Assembly: GCF_000091045.1 (NCBI RefSeq)
Contig: NC_006670.1
Location: 2,030,701-2,088,200, forward strand
Direction: 5' to 3'
DNA length: 57,500 nucleotides
Source: Cryptococcus deneoformans JEC21
Taxonomy: Eukaryota; Basidiomycota; Tremellomycetes; Tremellales; Cryptococcaceae
The notes under the pieces are model-generated. The model was not told the origin of the DNA, did not search any database, and saw only the letters and a program-made list of their open reading frames with translations. A program made the translations under genes and the position numbers. This document shows, piece after piece, positions 1 to 11,828 of this stretch; the stretch's first letter is position 1, and every line of letters begins with the position of its first letter.

Positions 1-58
1 CTGTACAACATTTGTATGTATCAAACCTTATTTCAAGACAACAGGACATTATTCAAGG

Positions 59-89
<31 letters not shown>

Positions 90-146
90 TAAAGTCATTC
101 AGCCTTGTAAAACACTGTCAGCTATTGTGAGCTCAATAAAGCGAAG

Positions 147-173
147 TTAAACGCACATCCGGACGAAAGGCAT

Positions 174-206
<33 letters not shown>

Positions 207-234
207 GAAGTCCGGGTCTACCACCTCCTCGTCC

Positions 235-267
<33 letters not shown>

Positions 268-507
268 GACGATATTCGACTCGTGGGACCACCTACTAGT
301 GAACGACAGCTACGGATCTTAATTTTAACAAATCGATATCTCTATGTTCTTTATCCACACCCTTTGGGGCCACCTTCAACGCATCATCATGTCCGAACAC
401 ATTCCTCCTCTCCCCCTTCTTCTCCTTTGCCTCACCAAACCATTTCACAAACTCCTTCTCCCCAATGACCTGCCTGAATCTCGCGCAACCCTCTTCTGTC
501 AGAATCC

Positions 508-538
<31 letters not shown>

Positions 539-544
539 CGGCAT

Positions 545-580
<36 letters not shown>

Positions 581-1720
581 GGAGATGTAGAGGTGGTAAG
601 ATCCAAAATGTCCTTTCCGGCCACCGCGGGAGGTCGTAAAGGATAAACCCTTTTTATATGGTGTCTTATCCGATGAGAAACGGACGTCGCGATAGATACG
701 ATGCTTAGGAAGGATGTGAGCACTCATGGTGAAGAATTAGCAAAACAAATACTGACAATGACATCACTAGGAGGAAGGACAGGAACTTCATCGTCAACGT
801 CGCTCAATTGTTGTTGCATTATGCCGACGAAAGATTTCCATTCCTGTGGTATGCTTCTGTAAGCTTAAACCAACGGTTTTCGAAAACCCTAAAGGCTTGC
901 CTTTTCAGCCTGCCTGAAAGACGGCTCATGGGATTTAAACCAGTCGCGATCATTACGTTCCGGTATTTGGAGATTCTTAAGAAAGTTGAGTGTGTTTTGT
1001 GATATTTGACCAGGGGGTACTGGATAACATTGGTCCCAAGTAAACTGCAGTCCTGGCGCGGCGAGTCAATATGGACTCACCTTGTCCAGTCTTAGGAGCA
1101 GGATATATCCTCCCAGCGATTTCTTGTCCATCTTCCAAGTCTGTGTCCGTCATGTCATCTTCCTCATCATCGTATCCTTCAATATACTCATGATCTCCAA
1201 CCTTCTTCTTCAATTCTTTTTTCTTCGCGGAAGAAGCCTGGCGGTTAGCCTTTGCAGATGTTTTGGCTCGTTTGGGTGGAGGTTTGGCCTTCCTTGAAGT
1301 GGATCCCCGTTTTTTTCCTCTATTAGATTGGTAATCATCATCCTCGTCTAAAAAATCACTATCCATCGATTCTGCTTCTGATTCTGATTCGGAATCTTCT
1401 ACGCCAGCTCCATCTTGGTCATCCTCTGATGGCCCAAATTCATCCTCCGAACCTTCATCATTAGATGATGAATTTTCCTCCCAAGAGTTTAACCCCGTAG
1501 GCTCATGTGAATCATCTTCTCCACTACCTTCATGGGCTTTCTTTTCCTTTCCTTTTTTGCCAGTAAATTTGTTAAAATATGGTGAAATAGTGTCTGGCTT
1601 CTTGATCGATCGCCCAGAGCGTGTTGAAGTTGGCGTGTTGTTCTGCATTGCAGAGTCCCCTTCCTTAGGCTTTTGCATAGCTGTGGCTGACACTCTCCTG
1701 GAGGATGTTCTGGGGGGCAT
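147..1720 (-). CDS. DUF2461 (TIGR02453) family protein with acidic N-terminal extension
   Basis: Five exons on the minus strand (1720-1081, 1019-901, 843-757, 703-297, 240-147) give 448 aa. Residues 1 to about 215 are low-complexity: basic patches, an RSGRSIKKP stretch and a long Asp/Glu/Ser-rich tract typical of nuclear proteins. The rest matches DUF2461: an NDRDWF motif, HRIYRDVRFS, DKTPYKK, a GSYHLYISP stretch with GGIW, and a C-terminal DLLKLRS. The biochemical role of DUF2461 is unknown; bacterial members are single-domain, so the acidic part is a fungal addition. The second intron (900-844) has a GC donor (AAG|GCAAGC), needed to keep the domain in frame. The gene shares a 265-bp divergent promoter with DBP4. 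Seen: motifs and frame. Inferred: nuclear location. Confidence 0.85.
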
Positions 1721-1985
1721 GCTGGATAAAAGGTTTGAGAGTTGTTAAGAAATGTATAGAGAATATTCCGCCCGATAACGATGGCAGCTCACGTCAACTT
1801 CGTCGGCGATCGCGCCCTCCACTTCCACTTTCAAATAATCTTGGGGGGCTTTCCTCCACTCTCCCACGGTAGATTTTGTGGCAAAAACATTCGCCCGCAG
1901 AAGAGATTTCCACCAAAAGTCGACAGCTCATGCTTGATTTCTCGAATTACACAGTAAGGTTATATCAGTATAAACATACCTCAAA
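1721..1985. promoter_or_regulatory. Divergent promoter between the DUF2461 gene and DBP4
   Basis: These 265 bp separate the two start codons, so they must hold both promoters and both 5' UTRs. No clear TATA box is visible. Confidence 0.5.
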
Positions 1986-4931
1986 ATGGCGCTTGGAGAT
2001 AAGAACCAGGGATCATCCAAATCTCAAGCCAAACAAAAGGGCACGAAGGGCAAAAATGCTCAACCTAGACTCAAATCAAATCAGCTCAAGCGGTTAAAGA
2101 TTAATGAGGAGCTCAAGGAGTTGCAGAGCCGTGTGGATAACTTTGTGAGCGATAGACATCTGGCTGCGACGTATGAGATGTATCGCTGACCTTGGACATC
2201 AATTACAGGTGCCGCCATCCGAGATAACATTGTTCTCAGAGCTTCCCATGTCTTCAAAGACACAAAAAGGTTGGTAATCTGATGTTTATATTCAGTGACT
2301 GACTTGACTCTCAATATAGGCTTGAAGAGTAGCCATTTCCTTAATCCTACACCTATCCAGTCACTTGCCATCCCCCCTGCCCTCCAAGCCCGTGACATTC
2401 TTGGCTCAGCCAAGACCGGTTCCGGTAAAACCCTCGCATTCCTTATCCCACTACTCGAACGTCTTTATCTGGAAAAGTGGGGACCTATGGACGGTCTCGG
2501 AGCGGTGGTTATCTCGCCTACAAGAGAGCTGGCTGTTCAGACGTTTATGCAGCTTAGGGATATAGGAAAGTACCACAACTTCTCTGCGGGTCTGGTCATC
2601 GGTGGTAAGCCCTTGAAAGAAGAGCAGGAAAGATTAGGGAGGATGAACATTTTAATTGCAACACCTGGGAGGCTGTTGCAGCATTTGGATAGTACAGTCG
2701 GGTTTGACTCATCAGCAGTCAAAGTCCTTGGTTGGTATAAATTATATTTCCCTTTCTCTAATGCTAACAACGTACCTAGTCTTGGATGAAGCTGATCGAC
2801 TTCTCGACCTCGGTTTCCTTCCCGCACTCAAGGCTATCGTTTCCCACTTCTCTCCTGTTCAAACGGCTCCTGGTTCCCGTCCTTCTCGCCAAACCCTATT
2901 GTTCTCCGCTACCCAATCCAAAGACCTCGCCGCCCTCGCCAAACTCTCATTGTACGAGCCTCTTTATATCAGCTGTAATAAACCTGGAGAAGAAGGTGTG
3001 ATGCCCGCCAATTTGGAGCAATACTATGCTGTAGTACCCCTGGAGCGGAAGTTGGACGCCCTTTGGGGATTTGTGAAGAGTCATTTGAAGATGAAGGGTA
3101 TTGTGTTTGTCACTAGTGGTAAACAGGCACGTCGAGTTCTTGTTATGATAAAATATCCTTTGCTGATTGAATTGTAGGTTCGATTCATCTTCGAAACTTT
3201 CAGGCGTCTCCACCCCGGTCTCCCACTCATGCACCTCCACGGCAAGCAAAAGCAACCTACTCGTCTCGACATTTTCCAACGATTTTCCTCCTCCAAATCA
3301 GCTCTTCTCATCTGTACCGACGTTGCAGCCCGTGGTCTCGACTTCCCTGCCGTAGACTGGGTTATCCAACTTGACTGTCCTGACGATGTCGACACCTACA
3401 TCCATCGAGTTGGACGTACGGCGAGGTACCAGAGTGCAGGTACAGCTTTGACTATTCTCTGCCCGAGCGAAGAGGAGGGAATGAAGACCAGGTGGGGAGA
3501 GAAAGCGATCGAGGTCAAGAGGATAAAGATCAAGGAGGGTAAAATGGGCAACTTGAAGCAGTCTATGCAGAACTTTGCGTTCAAGGAACCCGAAATCAAA
3601 TATCTTGGACAACGTGTAAGTCATACCCCTTACGGTCTCTTTGCTTTGCTAAAATCCTTTGGTACTAGGCTTTCATCTCATACATGAAATCTGTCCACAT
3701 CCAGAAAGATAAATCCATCTTCAAGATTGACGCACTTCCCGCTGAAGCCTTTGCCGAGTCTATGGGTCTTCCTGGTGCCCCTCAAATTAAATTGGGCAAC
3801 CAGAAGGCTGCCAAGGTGCGAGGACCGAGCAAGGAGGAATTGGCCAGGAAAGCAGAGAAGGAAGAAGAAGAGGAGGAAGAGAGAGCGGTTGTGGGCAGCG
3901 ACGAGGAAAGTGAGGAGGATGAAAGCGAAGGGTTAGGGTCTGAGGACGAGGAAGAAGAGATCGACGATGAGGCAGAAGAGATCGACGATGAGGAAGAGAG
4001 CGGTGAGGAAAGCGGTAGCGACGAGGAAACTGAAGAGGAGAAAGACGCTTCCAAGGTAAGTCATCTGAATACCCGCTTTCCATAATCAGTACGTAAAATT
4101 AACATTCTATTCAGCCTAAAGCGCCTGCCGTCCGTACCAAATACGACCGCATGTTTGAACGCAAGAACCAGTCTATCCTCACACCCCATTACACTGCCCT
4201 CATCGCTCACGATGCTGACAACGCCGCTGGAGCCGGAGAAGCCGATGATGACGATGACGTCTTCACCCTTGCCCGTCGAGATCACAACCTGTCCGATGAC
4301 GAGGAGGCCGATACCGACGCTATTCTCGGCGCTGAGGCTCTTGCTGCGGAATTGAAGAAACCTCTCATCACATCTGAGGACTTGTCTAAGCGAAAGCTCA
4401 AGGCAGCCGCGTCTAAGAAGGGTCTGTTGAAGAGCAGGCCTGGTCCTGAAAAGGTGCTGTTCGATGAAGAGACTGGTGAGGCTCGAGAGTTCTACAAGAG
4501 CGGCGTGGATGTGGAGAAAGAAATGAGCGCGGCGGATAAGAGGAGGGAGTACTTGGAGAAAGAGAGAGAAATTATGAAGATCCAGGACAAGATCGACAAG
4601 GAGGTCGCAAGGGAGAAGAAAAAAGAGTTGAAAAGGAAGAGAAAGGAGAGGGAGAGAGAAGTGAGTGGTCTGTTTCCATCTGCTAAAACTCCCACTGATG
4701 TCTTGGTAGCTACGACAGATGGAAATGGGTGATGAGCCCGTCGCTTACCTTGGTGGAGATGATGACTACGCCTCTGCTGATGAGGGTCGATCACTTTCAC
4801 CTTCTCCTGCGCCCTCTTTAGAACCCGAGCGACATGCTAAGAAGCAACGACGAGGAGGAGTGCAGGAGTCTGGGGCTGGCGATTTGGAGGATGAAGAAGC
4901 CCTCGCACTCAGGTTATTGCAAGGATCATAG
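1986..4931 (+). CDS. DBP4: ATP-dependent RNA helicase Dbp4 (DDX10/HCA4 family)
   Basis: Eight exons (1986-2144, 2209-2269, 2320-2730, 2780-3126, 3178-3615, 3669-4055, 4115-4660, 4710-4931) give 856 aa, close to the usual length for Dbp4/DDX10. Helicase motifs appear in order: the Q-motif region (NPTPIQ), Walker A AKTGSGKT at about 104-111, PTREL, TPGR, DEAD (213-216), SAT, ARGLDFP and HRVGRTAR. An acidic D/E tract and a basic coiled C terminus ([12 protein letters not shown]) follow, as in yeast Dbp4. The family acts in the nucleolus in early 18S rRNA processing, releasing U14 snoRNA. Exon 4 ends at a GC donor (CAG|GCACGT, intron 3127-3177). The spliced SGKQVRF reading matches the family, while the nearest in-frame GT would add three residues and leave a 38-nt intron. 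It converges with the gene ending at 5245. Confidence 0.95.
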
Positions 4932-5244
4932 TGTATGCTTTAATGGGAAGTGGGATGTAAATGTGTTGATTAGTGAGCCACGACAACGCCTGGAACCTCG
5001 CATTTTCTTATGCAAGCGATGATTCATTCAACTTCTTTCTATCTATCTTCTGTGCTTTTCTTTGGCGCACGTGATCGTTATGTGGTATGTTGCACTAATC
5101 ACGACTGGATGAAAAAAGATGATAACCGCGGCGAGAAGGTGGATATGACAATGTGTTGCTAATGTACAAACATGACAACGATGTGTAAGATGAAAATGGT
5201 CGGAAAATGTCCAGTATACTGATAGGTAAAGATGAAACAAGAGG
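4932..5244. other. Intergenic, convergent 3' ends
   Basis: This stretch lies between the stop codons of DBP4 and the next minus-strand gene and presumably holds both 3' UTRs. A CACGTG hexamer is present near 5068. No other structure was recognised. Confidence 0.5.
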
Positions 5245-6175
5245 CTAGCAATGTCCAAGTGAAAGCTGCTTGATCTCAATAGTCACACCTTTCATAGACC
5301 CTTCAGTCTCAATGAATTTCCGACCATTCTTGGGTTTAGAAGGAGTCATGTCGACATCCTCGTCTGTATCAAGCTCACCATCAATATCGTCGAGATCCTC
5401 TTCAGCCTCTTCAATCGCACCGTACAGCATTTCCCCAGGAGTGATTGGGGTATTAAGAGTGTAAGAGGAAGAACGTGAAGAAGGGTTGGATGGCGTATTG
5501 GCTTGTATAATAGAAAGAGTTGGGCGTGGTGGGGTAGTAGTGGGATGTACGAGGATAGTGGGGATGACGGGAGGAGAAGACGTAAAAATGGGTGGGCTGG
5601 GAAAAGAAGGAACGTCCTGTGACTGTGAGTTAATTGGTGACCCAGAAGGTATAATCAGCTCTGATGCTTACCTGAAAGTTGTGTTTGACTTCGCGCAGGA
5701 CAGGTCCTTCTGAAGACAAGTGCCCGCGATTCTTCTTGGGAGTCTCCATATTCTCTGACTCTCTAGCATATATGCCTGGTGGCCTAGCCATTTGCTGGCG
5801 CGGAGATGTCCGATCACCCACGGACCCAAGGGAACTCAAAGTCCTCTCAAGAGGAGGGGCTACGATAAACCTCTTGTCAGGACTGAGATGAGTAGCAGAT
5901 GAAGCAGAAGCCAAAGCATAGGTTGAATTTGGATCTGTGGCACAAAAAGAGTGAGAGCGCTTGGGCGGGCCAGGGCGAATCGGGCCTGTGCGGGGAGGCG
6001 GGGAGGGGGATGGAGATGGATAGGGAGATATGCGAACATAAGCCTGTGAGGAGAGTAAACGATCGTGGGTTACAGTGCGTTCGAAGGGAGGCGTGGGAAA
6101 AGGTGAGGAGGGGATTGAAGAAGGATAACTGAGCCTTCTAGAGGAAGACAGCGAAGGGGAAGGTGATCGAGGCAT
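5245..6175 (-). CDS. Hypothetical Ser/Pro-rich protein with acidic tail
   Basis: Two exons (6175-5672, 5616-5245) joined by a 55-nt intron (GTAAGC...ACAG) give 291 aa. I do not recognise a domain. The first 100 residues are dominated by Ser-Pro and Thr-Pro pairs (SPSPSLSSS, YPSPSPSPPP), possible proline-directed kinase sites. A central block contains ETPKKNRGHLSSEGPVLREVKHNFQ-like charged sequence. The tail has an acidic run (EEAEEDLDDIDGELDTDEDVD) followed by TPSKP. There is no signal peptide or membrane segment. More than 2 kb of gene-free DNA lies upstream. A regulatory or cell-cycle phosphoprotein is possible but not shown. The single intron and open frame support a real gene. Confidence 0.7.
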
Positions 6176-8362
6176 GATATATATGTAGTCCTGTGGTGCG
6201 AGTAGTTGAATGACGAGAAACGACTGGCGATAAAGAACGACGAAGGTAGGGAGATGATAGTGCGAAAACTCAACAGGAAGGAAGTTGAGACATAGGAGTA
6301 CTATACGGGTAGGATTTGAATGTATAAGAGATAATCGGGTAAAAGGAGGTTAGGAGAAGAAATTGTAGATAGAATTGTAAAGAACGTAAAGCAAGAAGAC
6401 TTATAGGCAGAAGCGCAGTATTTTTCAAGAAGGGCAAGAAGGGGAAAGCGATAAGAACCGTGAGAAAAGAAGAGACTCCTGAGAACCAGGATGAGCGAGA
6501 AGATGAAGCCAGAGATGAGAGAACAGAAACGTGGAAAGACAGTTCTGAGTACGCACTTCCCGGAAAAAATAACTACAAATCAAACATGCGAATCGTTGAG
6601 AACGTCTGAATTCTGGATGTCACTATACCTTGCCCTGAGTTACGATAAGTTGGCGAGGCTTATTTGATTATTTTAGCTCATAAAACCTCGAGATTACCGA
6701 TGCAGGTACGGCACAGCCGTCATGCGGGGCCGGTTTTCCAATTTCTCATCCGTTGTAGTATGAAGTAAGTCTTCTACCATCAGCAATACACTTCAATTGC
6801 TTTTCTTCTCTGATCATTAATAGGAATAGGGCCATACATCTATTGTCTCGGAATAGACCCCAGAGAGACCTCAGATAACAATAAAGATTGATGAGCTAGG
6901 CTTCCTGCATCTTTTTATCGCGCTGCTTTATCTGCTGGCTGCAGCCCTGTCGTATAAATTATATGCATCCTTTGGAGACCGGAAACTTTAGATGAGCCGT
7001 AGATCCGAGCTTCTATTAGCCAGCCACAAATGACGGAGCTCAGCACTACAAGTGCATCTGTCAAAATTATCTGAAGTCTTCTGGCTTTTGGGGGGTTTAA
7101 CGGACTAATCATCACCGACCGCCGCGCCGAAACAATTATCTACTACTCGGCTCGTCGGCAGCTCCGGTGGATCCGTCTTTCGGTGCCTCATAACTGATTA
7201 ACTGAAAACAGAGAAGAAGACAGCAATACAATAATTAATAGTACCGGTACTCAACCCTGGGTGATCCACAGCGGAAGCAGCAGACGACGCACTGCTTACA
7301 GAGCCCATGTCTACCACAGAATTATCCTTGCGTCGCCAGCAGGCACATTGTTTGTTCAGCCCCGCTGCCTTCCTTCTGAATGAACTGAACTGAACGGGAC
7401 AAAGCTCATGCGATAATGTCCGCGAAACAATGAGATCTCATTAACTAGCTCCTCATAGCTATCAATTAATTATGAGTTCTAAGACGTAAGCCTTGAGGTG
7501 CAAGACGCCGAACACTTAAAAATAAAAAAACATGTCGGTCTACAGTCTTCGGTTGGGGGCCGCAGTTTGACTTCGTTTTATTAGTGCCAAGGATGGATAA
7601 CAAGTTAGCTTACCGCAAATAGGCATACGCGTCCCAACAGCCCCTGCACGCTTCTTTTAAGAGGCCATTAAACCGCATGAGGGGCCAACCGCTGCCGAGA
7701 TCTTCAGTTTCTGCGACATTTTAAACAATTCTGCTGCGCCTTTATATGTCTTACGAATCCACCACATGGTAGGATGGGACTCAAATGAGGATGACGACCA
7801 ACTCCTGTGACTCAAAAAAGTTCGTCAACGGAACCTGCGTGCAACGTGGAAAAGACCCTTTGGACTTTCCCACTTCACTCTTTTCGTTATTACCGATCCT
7901 CACCATAGCTTCGATCTTCGATCAGCAATTTTACGGTGATTAGTTTCCTGGCCGCTAGCCGCGCCCTTATCCGCTCACCGCCGCTCGTCTTGTTTGCATG
8001 TGTGCCTTGACTGGTTGCTGTTGCTGTTGCGGGGTTTTGGGCTCTGGAATAGCTTATTGCATATTTGTTGTATTACCGTCTAAAACGTCAAGCTTTGGTC
8101 GTCTTCGTTGATTGCTTTCGCTCCAAATAATTAGAAAGTAGGGTTTCATTGTCTTGGAGAAACAAGCTCCGTTATTAGCTTTAGAAGCACCCAGAGCAGT
8201 ATTACCTTGGCAGTGATAGACCAGGGATTTGTATTGACTTCGATGGCCCCCACCATCGCCACGCAACGACGTGTGAAACAAGTCTTTTTCATCCTCTTTC
8301 TACAATGGCCCGAAGTGACATTCGTAAAGACAAAACGTCCGCTCTCCATTTTCCATCGCTTG
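6176..8362. other. Gene-poor stretch upstream of the Ser/Pro-rich gene
   Basis: About 2.2 kb have no supportable coding region on either strand. Near 6430-6560 the minus strand is strongly pyrimidine-rich, the usual sign of a Cryptococcus transcription start, so the gene at 5245-6175 probably has a 5' UTR of 250-400 nt. The rest (about 6600-8300) has short open frames only. It could hold a long promoter, a non-coding RNA or a decayed element. No terminal repeats or target-site duplications were seen. Confidence 0.5.
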
Positions 8363-10876
8363 TTAACCATCGACATTAATTATCTTCAAAATCTCTGGCA
8401 TCTTGGCCTGCAGCTCCATATGTCCCCTCAAGGCAGACGACACGTCAACATTCTCAACGCTTGGACACTCGACTGGTCCCAGACCGGCTACTCGAATACC
8501 ATTAGACATTACCGCTGCTCGAGACACGACTTCATGTAATCTGTTGCAAGGTCAATTTATCAGCGACATAGGACACAATAGTGCTCTGTACTCACCGCAC
8601 AACACCCGCAAGGACAAGATCGGCATCGCTCCAGGCGTTGACCAGCCTTCTGCTCACCACGCTTCGACATTTGTCCCATTCTTCAGTACTGGGAGCGGCC
8701 GGTAAAGAGATCAGATACGCGGATTCGACATATGCTGGTACGGGGCTTTTGCTGTTAGAGGGTGGTGGGAGGGAAGCGAGGTATAGGAGAGCATGTTGGA
8801 TCGTTAGTGCACCGACGGAAGAGCCAATCTGACGTGTTGTCAGTAAGACCATTCAGTCTGAGGGAAGGCAAGCTCACAAGTACGACAGGTCTCTCTCCTT
8901 GGACGCGTTTCTCAATGACCTCGCCCAGCAATCTTCCAGCTTTCTTGGCTCGGTCTTGAGCATGCATCCAGGTATTATCGAGCGTCATTGTTGCCATTGA
9001 GTACACAGAACTGGGAGAGCGCATCAGTTGGCGATTCAACTTACACAATGTCTGAATCTACTTACAGGGGCAAGCTGACGGCCGCAAAGTAAGCATTGAG
9101 CAAGGTACGTTTGATGATTTCTTTCTTGACTAGGCCCTTGAGTTTGCTTTCAACTTCACATCCGGGTGAGTGACAGTTCCATTATGTAACATCGACAGGA
9201 CTTACCCCAGAAATCCACATCTCTTCCAGTCTGTAGCATAGTTGCGCTTTCGAATCTCAACAAGTAGACGTCCCTTCCATCCTTCAGACCCAAAGGTCGC
9301 ACTGAATCGTTCTCGTGCTCTACCGCTTTCGCTTCTGGTTCTGTTCCTTTACTTCGTGCTACCGCACGGGGAGCAAGCGTGGCTTGAGAACTGGTCTTCG
9401 AGGAGCAGATGGCCCTCCAAGTGGTGATAGCCTCAGTTCTTGAAACAGTGAGGAGACCCGGTGCAACGATGGTTGCCTTTTTTGGAGATAAGGCCAGTCA
9501 GCTTAAGATGTATACCCATGAACAACCAATGCTTACCGTAAGGCTAGGAGGCTTTTTCGCTTCCGTCAATTCCTTCTCTTCGCTAGCATTTTCGAGTGAT
9601 GCCGGTTGTCGATCAGTTGAGTTAGCGCTATTCGTGTCAACGCCGGATTGCTTGGTGAGATTGAGAAGCCTTTGCTCGAGGTCCAATCTCCCAGCCTCCA
9701 CGTTCTTTGCAGCCTGTTCTTTACTAATGGTGCCATCTCCTCCTTCCTCTTTCTCTCCTTCAACCCCGGGCTTCTCCATGACTTCTTCCTTTCCTTCCTT
9801 CTCAGCAGCTTTCTGGTTCGCGTTCTTGCTGTAAACTTTCAGATCATCAATCTCTTCTTGCGTCGCCTTGTGGCCATCTCCCACTTCAATAAAACTAAAT
9901 TCGTCCACACCCCTCCATCGCTCTCTCACCCGTCGGCCAGCCAAACCTCCACCACCTACTCCAAAGAGGGTTCCAAGTACTACCGGTGCTGCAGAGGCAG
10001 ATAAGACGGTTCCAATACCAAGTGGAGCAAGGACGGCGGCTATGGCAGGAGCTGCAAGACCGCCTGTTACACCCAAGAGAACACCTCCTGCTACCACACC
10101 AGCTCCAGTTGCTTTGACAAGCGGTCAGCATTGCTTGGGCCCATTTGAGCGATAAACTTACCAAGATGACGGCCAAGCGCTCCACCCCAACCTTGAGAAT
10201 GGGCGGCTCTTGTACTCTCCACTTTCTCTTGCTGATCTTTTTCCGATGCGGCCAGCAAGGCTTTGAAGAGAGTGGTGGAAAGGCTTTTTTCTGCTTGCGG
10301 GACAAGTTCCTTGGCCGGTAGACCAAGTAACTCCAAAGTGTGATATGTAAGTGCTCTCGCAATGGGACTATATTTGAGAGCCTCATCCTTATTTCCTTTC
10401 TTCACATTTTCCTGTGCTTCCATCGCTATGCTAGCTTCCACCAGTACGCCTGAAATTCTTATCACCTCTTGTTCTGACCACTCTCCTCTCTGATCACCAG
10501 CAGCAGCTTTAACGTTTTCTGGTTCAATGGATGGAGGCAGCTTGGCAATGTCAAAGGATAAGAGCTTGCAGACGGATTGAAGCCACGATGTAGAGATCTG
10601 TTTGTACCATTCTCTGGCTTCTGGATTGACAGGATGGGAGGGATGTACAATGGCACAGAGGGAGGCCAGAGCAACGATGAGCCGGATGGGAGGAGCCAGG
10701 GGTTCAGGGGGCTTGGGGAGATCGGTGCCCGTCATTCTGTATGTTCGACTTTTAGAATGTACACAGGCTTTGGAATGTAAATAGTTTAACAAGACGTCGT
10801 TGACCTCGAGACGATTCTTGTCGTTGCAGTAGCTGTTCAGTTGACACCACTCGACGGCTGCGTGTCTGACGAACAT
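8363..10876 (-). CDS. DUF726 family membrane-associated alpha/beta hydrolase (TMCO4/YFL034W-like)
   Basis: Seven exons (10876-10162, 10111-9537, 9476-9206, 9153-9066, 9010-8878, 8828-8596, 8540-8363) give 730 aa. A glycine/alanine-rich hydrophobic block (VVAGGVLLGVTGGLAAP and following, about residues 240-297) is typical of this family and probably inserts in a membrane. It is followed by the hydrolase fold, with a nucleophile-elbow motif LIGSSVGAL (Ser at about 598). The C terminus (SNGIRVAGLGPVE... ENVDVSS) also fits DUF726. A charged linker of about 100 residues separates the membrane block from the hydrolase part. The substrate is unknown; yeast and human relatives are linked to lipid or Golgi functions. 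The first Met is used, but a later one at MTGTDLPKP (about residue 48) is possible. Confidence 0.85.
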
Positions 10877-11828
10877 TGATGGAGCAAGCTGAGCAGTGAA
10901 GGGGTGGGGCCAACCTCCACTTCAGGAACATTTATGGTCATGATGTCACCGTCGAGTACTCCTTTTTTTTTCTTTTTTTTTTTTGGCTCAAACGCCGATG
11001 ATGAACATCAGGGGCTCACATTTCCGCTACCAATAAATAATGGTCACAGTGCATCTACTCCCACTCCCAACCCTCAGGCCAACATCACTTGAATGTATTG
11101 ACGATATACTCACCTCTTGTCGCGTCAAAAAAACCGATCTTCAAGCGGAGAGGGGATGATATGGAGTCATTGTTAAGGGCTGGGAGGGTATGTATGATCT
11201 TAATTCTGTTGAAACGTCCCATCATCTCCTTTTCGAGGAAAATCGAACAGGCATTAAAAGCATCCAGCATCTTTACCAAACCCAGCGAACTGAATTTGCG
11301 GATGAACTTTTCAGTCAGCAGAATGTGATTACGGGACCTAGGGAAGAGTGGACGTTCGGGGTTAGATATTGTGACGATTCAAGCTTATGAGTACATGACG
11401 GCGGTGATCCTTATAGGGTTGTTCTGTACAGTGGCCGGGTGAGGATGGGGTAGAGATTGGGGCAGCTGCGTTAATTAGCTATACTTTGACAGGTGATGAG
11501 ACAAGTGGAGTTATGTCATGAAAGAGAGTATCGACTCGAGACACGCTTGAATCTGACACACCAGTTAGCACCAGCACCAAGTTCGTGCCGGGACGACTGT
11601 CTCAGTCAACTTGACATGGTTGATGATCATGTCAAAGATGCATATCAGTAATGACAATGTTCTCTGGATACTCCTCGGGACGACAGAGTAACAGACCTCG
11701 AGGGGTGGGGAGTACAAGTCTGACGAGGGGAAAATGAAAAGGGAAATGGACAGGAATAGAGAGGGTCAGTTGGGGGTATGCATTGTTTGAGTGTTTCTGA
11801 TTGATGATTTTGTTTCTGTATGGTCTTC
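10877..11828. other. Intergenic region with poly-T tract and a weak small-ORF candidate
   Basis: About 950 bp lie between the start of the DUF726 gene and the stop of the CIA30 gene. A near-perfect T tract (T9-C-T12) lies at 10963-10984. On the minus strand, an open frame from about 11325 to 11085 follows a good 3' splice signal (CTAAC ... CCCTAG) and could be a small gene (see findings). It is not annotated as a gene because no conserved motif supports it. Confidence 0.4.
10963..10984. repeat. Poly-T/poly-A tract
   Basis: Nine T, one C and twelve T on the plus strand. It lies about 90 bp upstream of the DUF726 gene start, where (dA:dT) tracts often exclude nucleosomes. Confidence 0.8.

Noticed and set aside
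3174..3186. B-box-like GGTTCGATTC
   Set aside because: It lies at the intron-exon junction of DBP4 and has no matching A box or cloverleaf.
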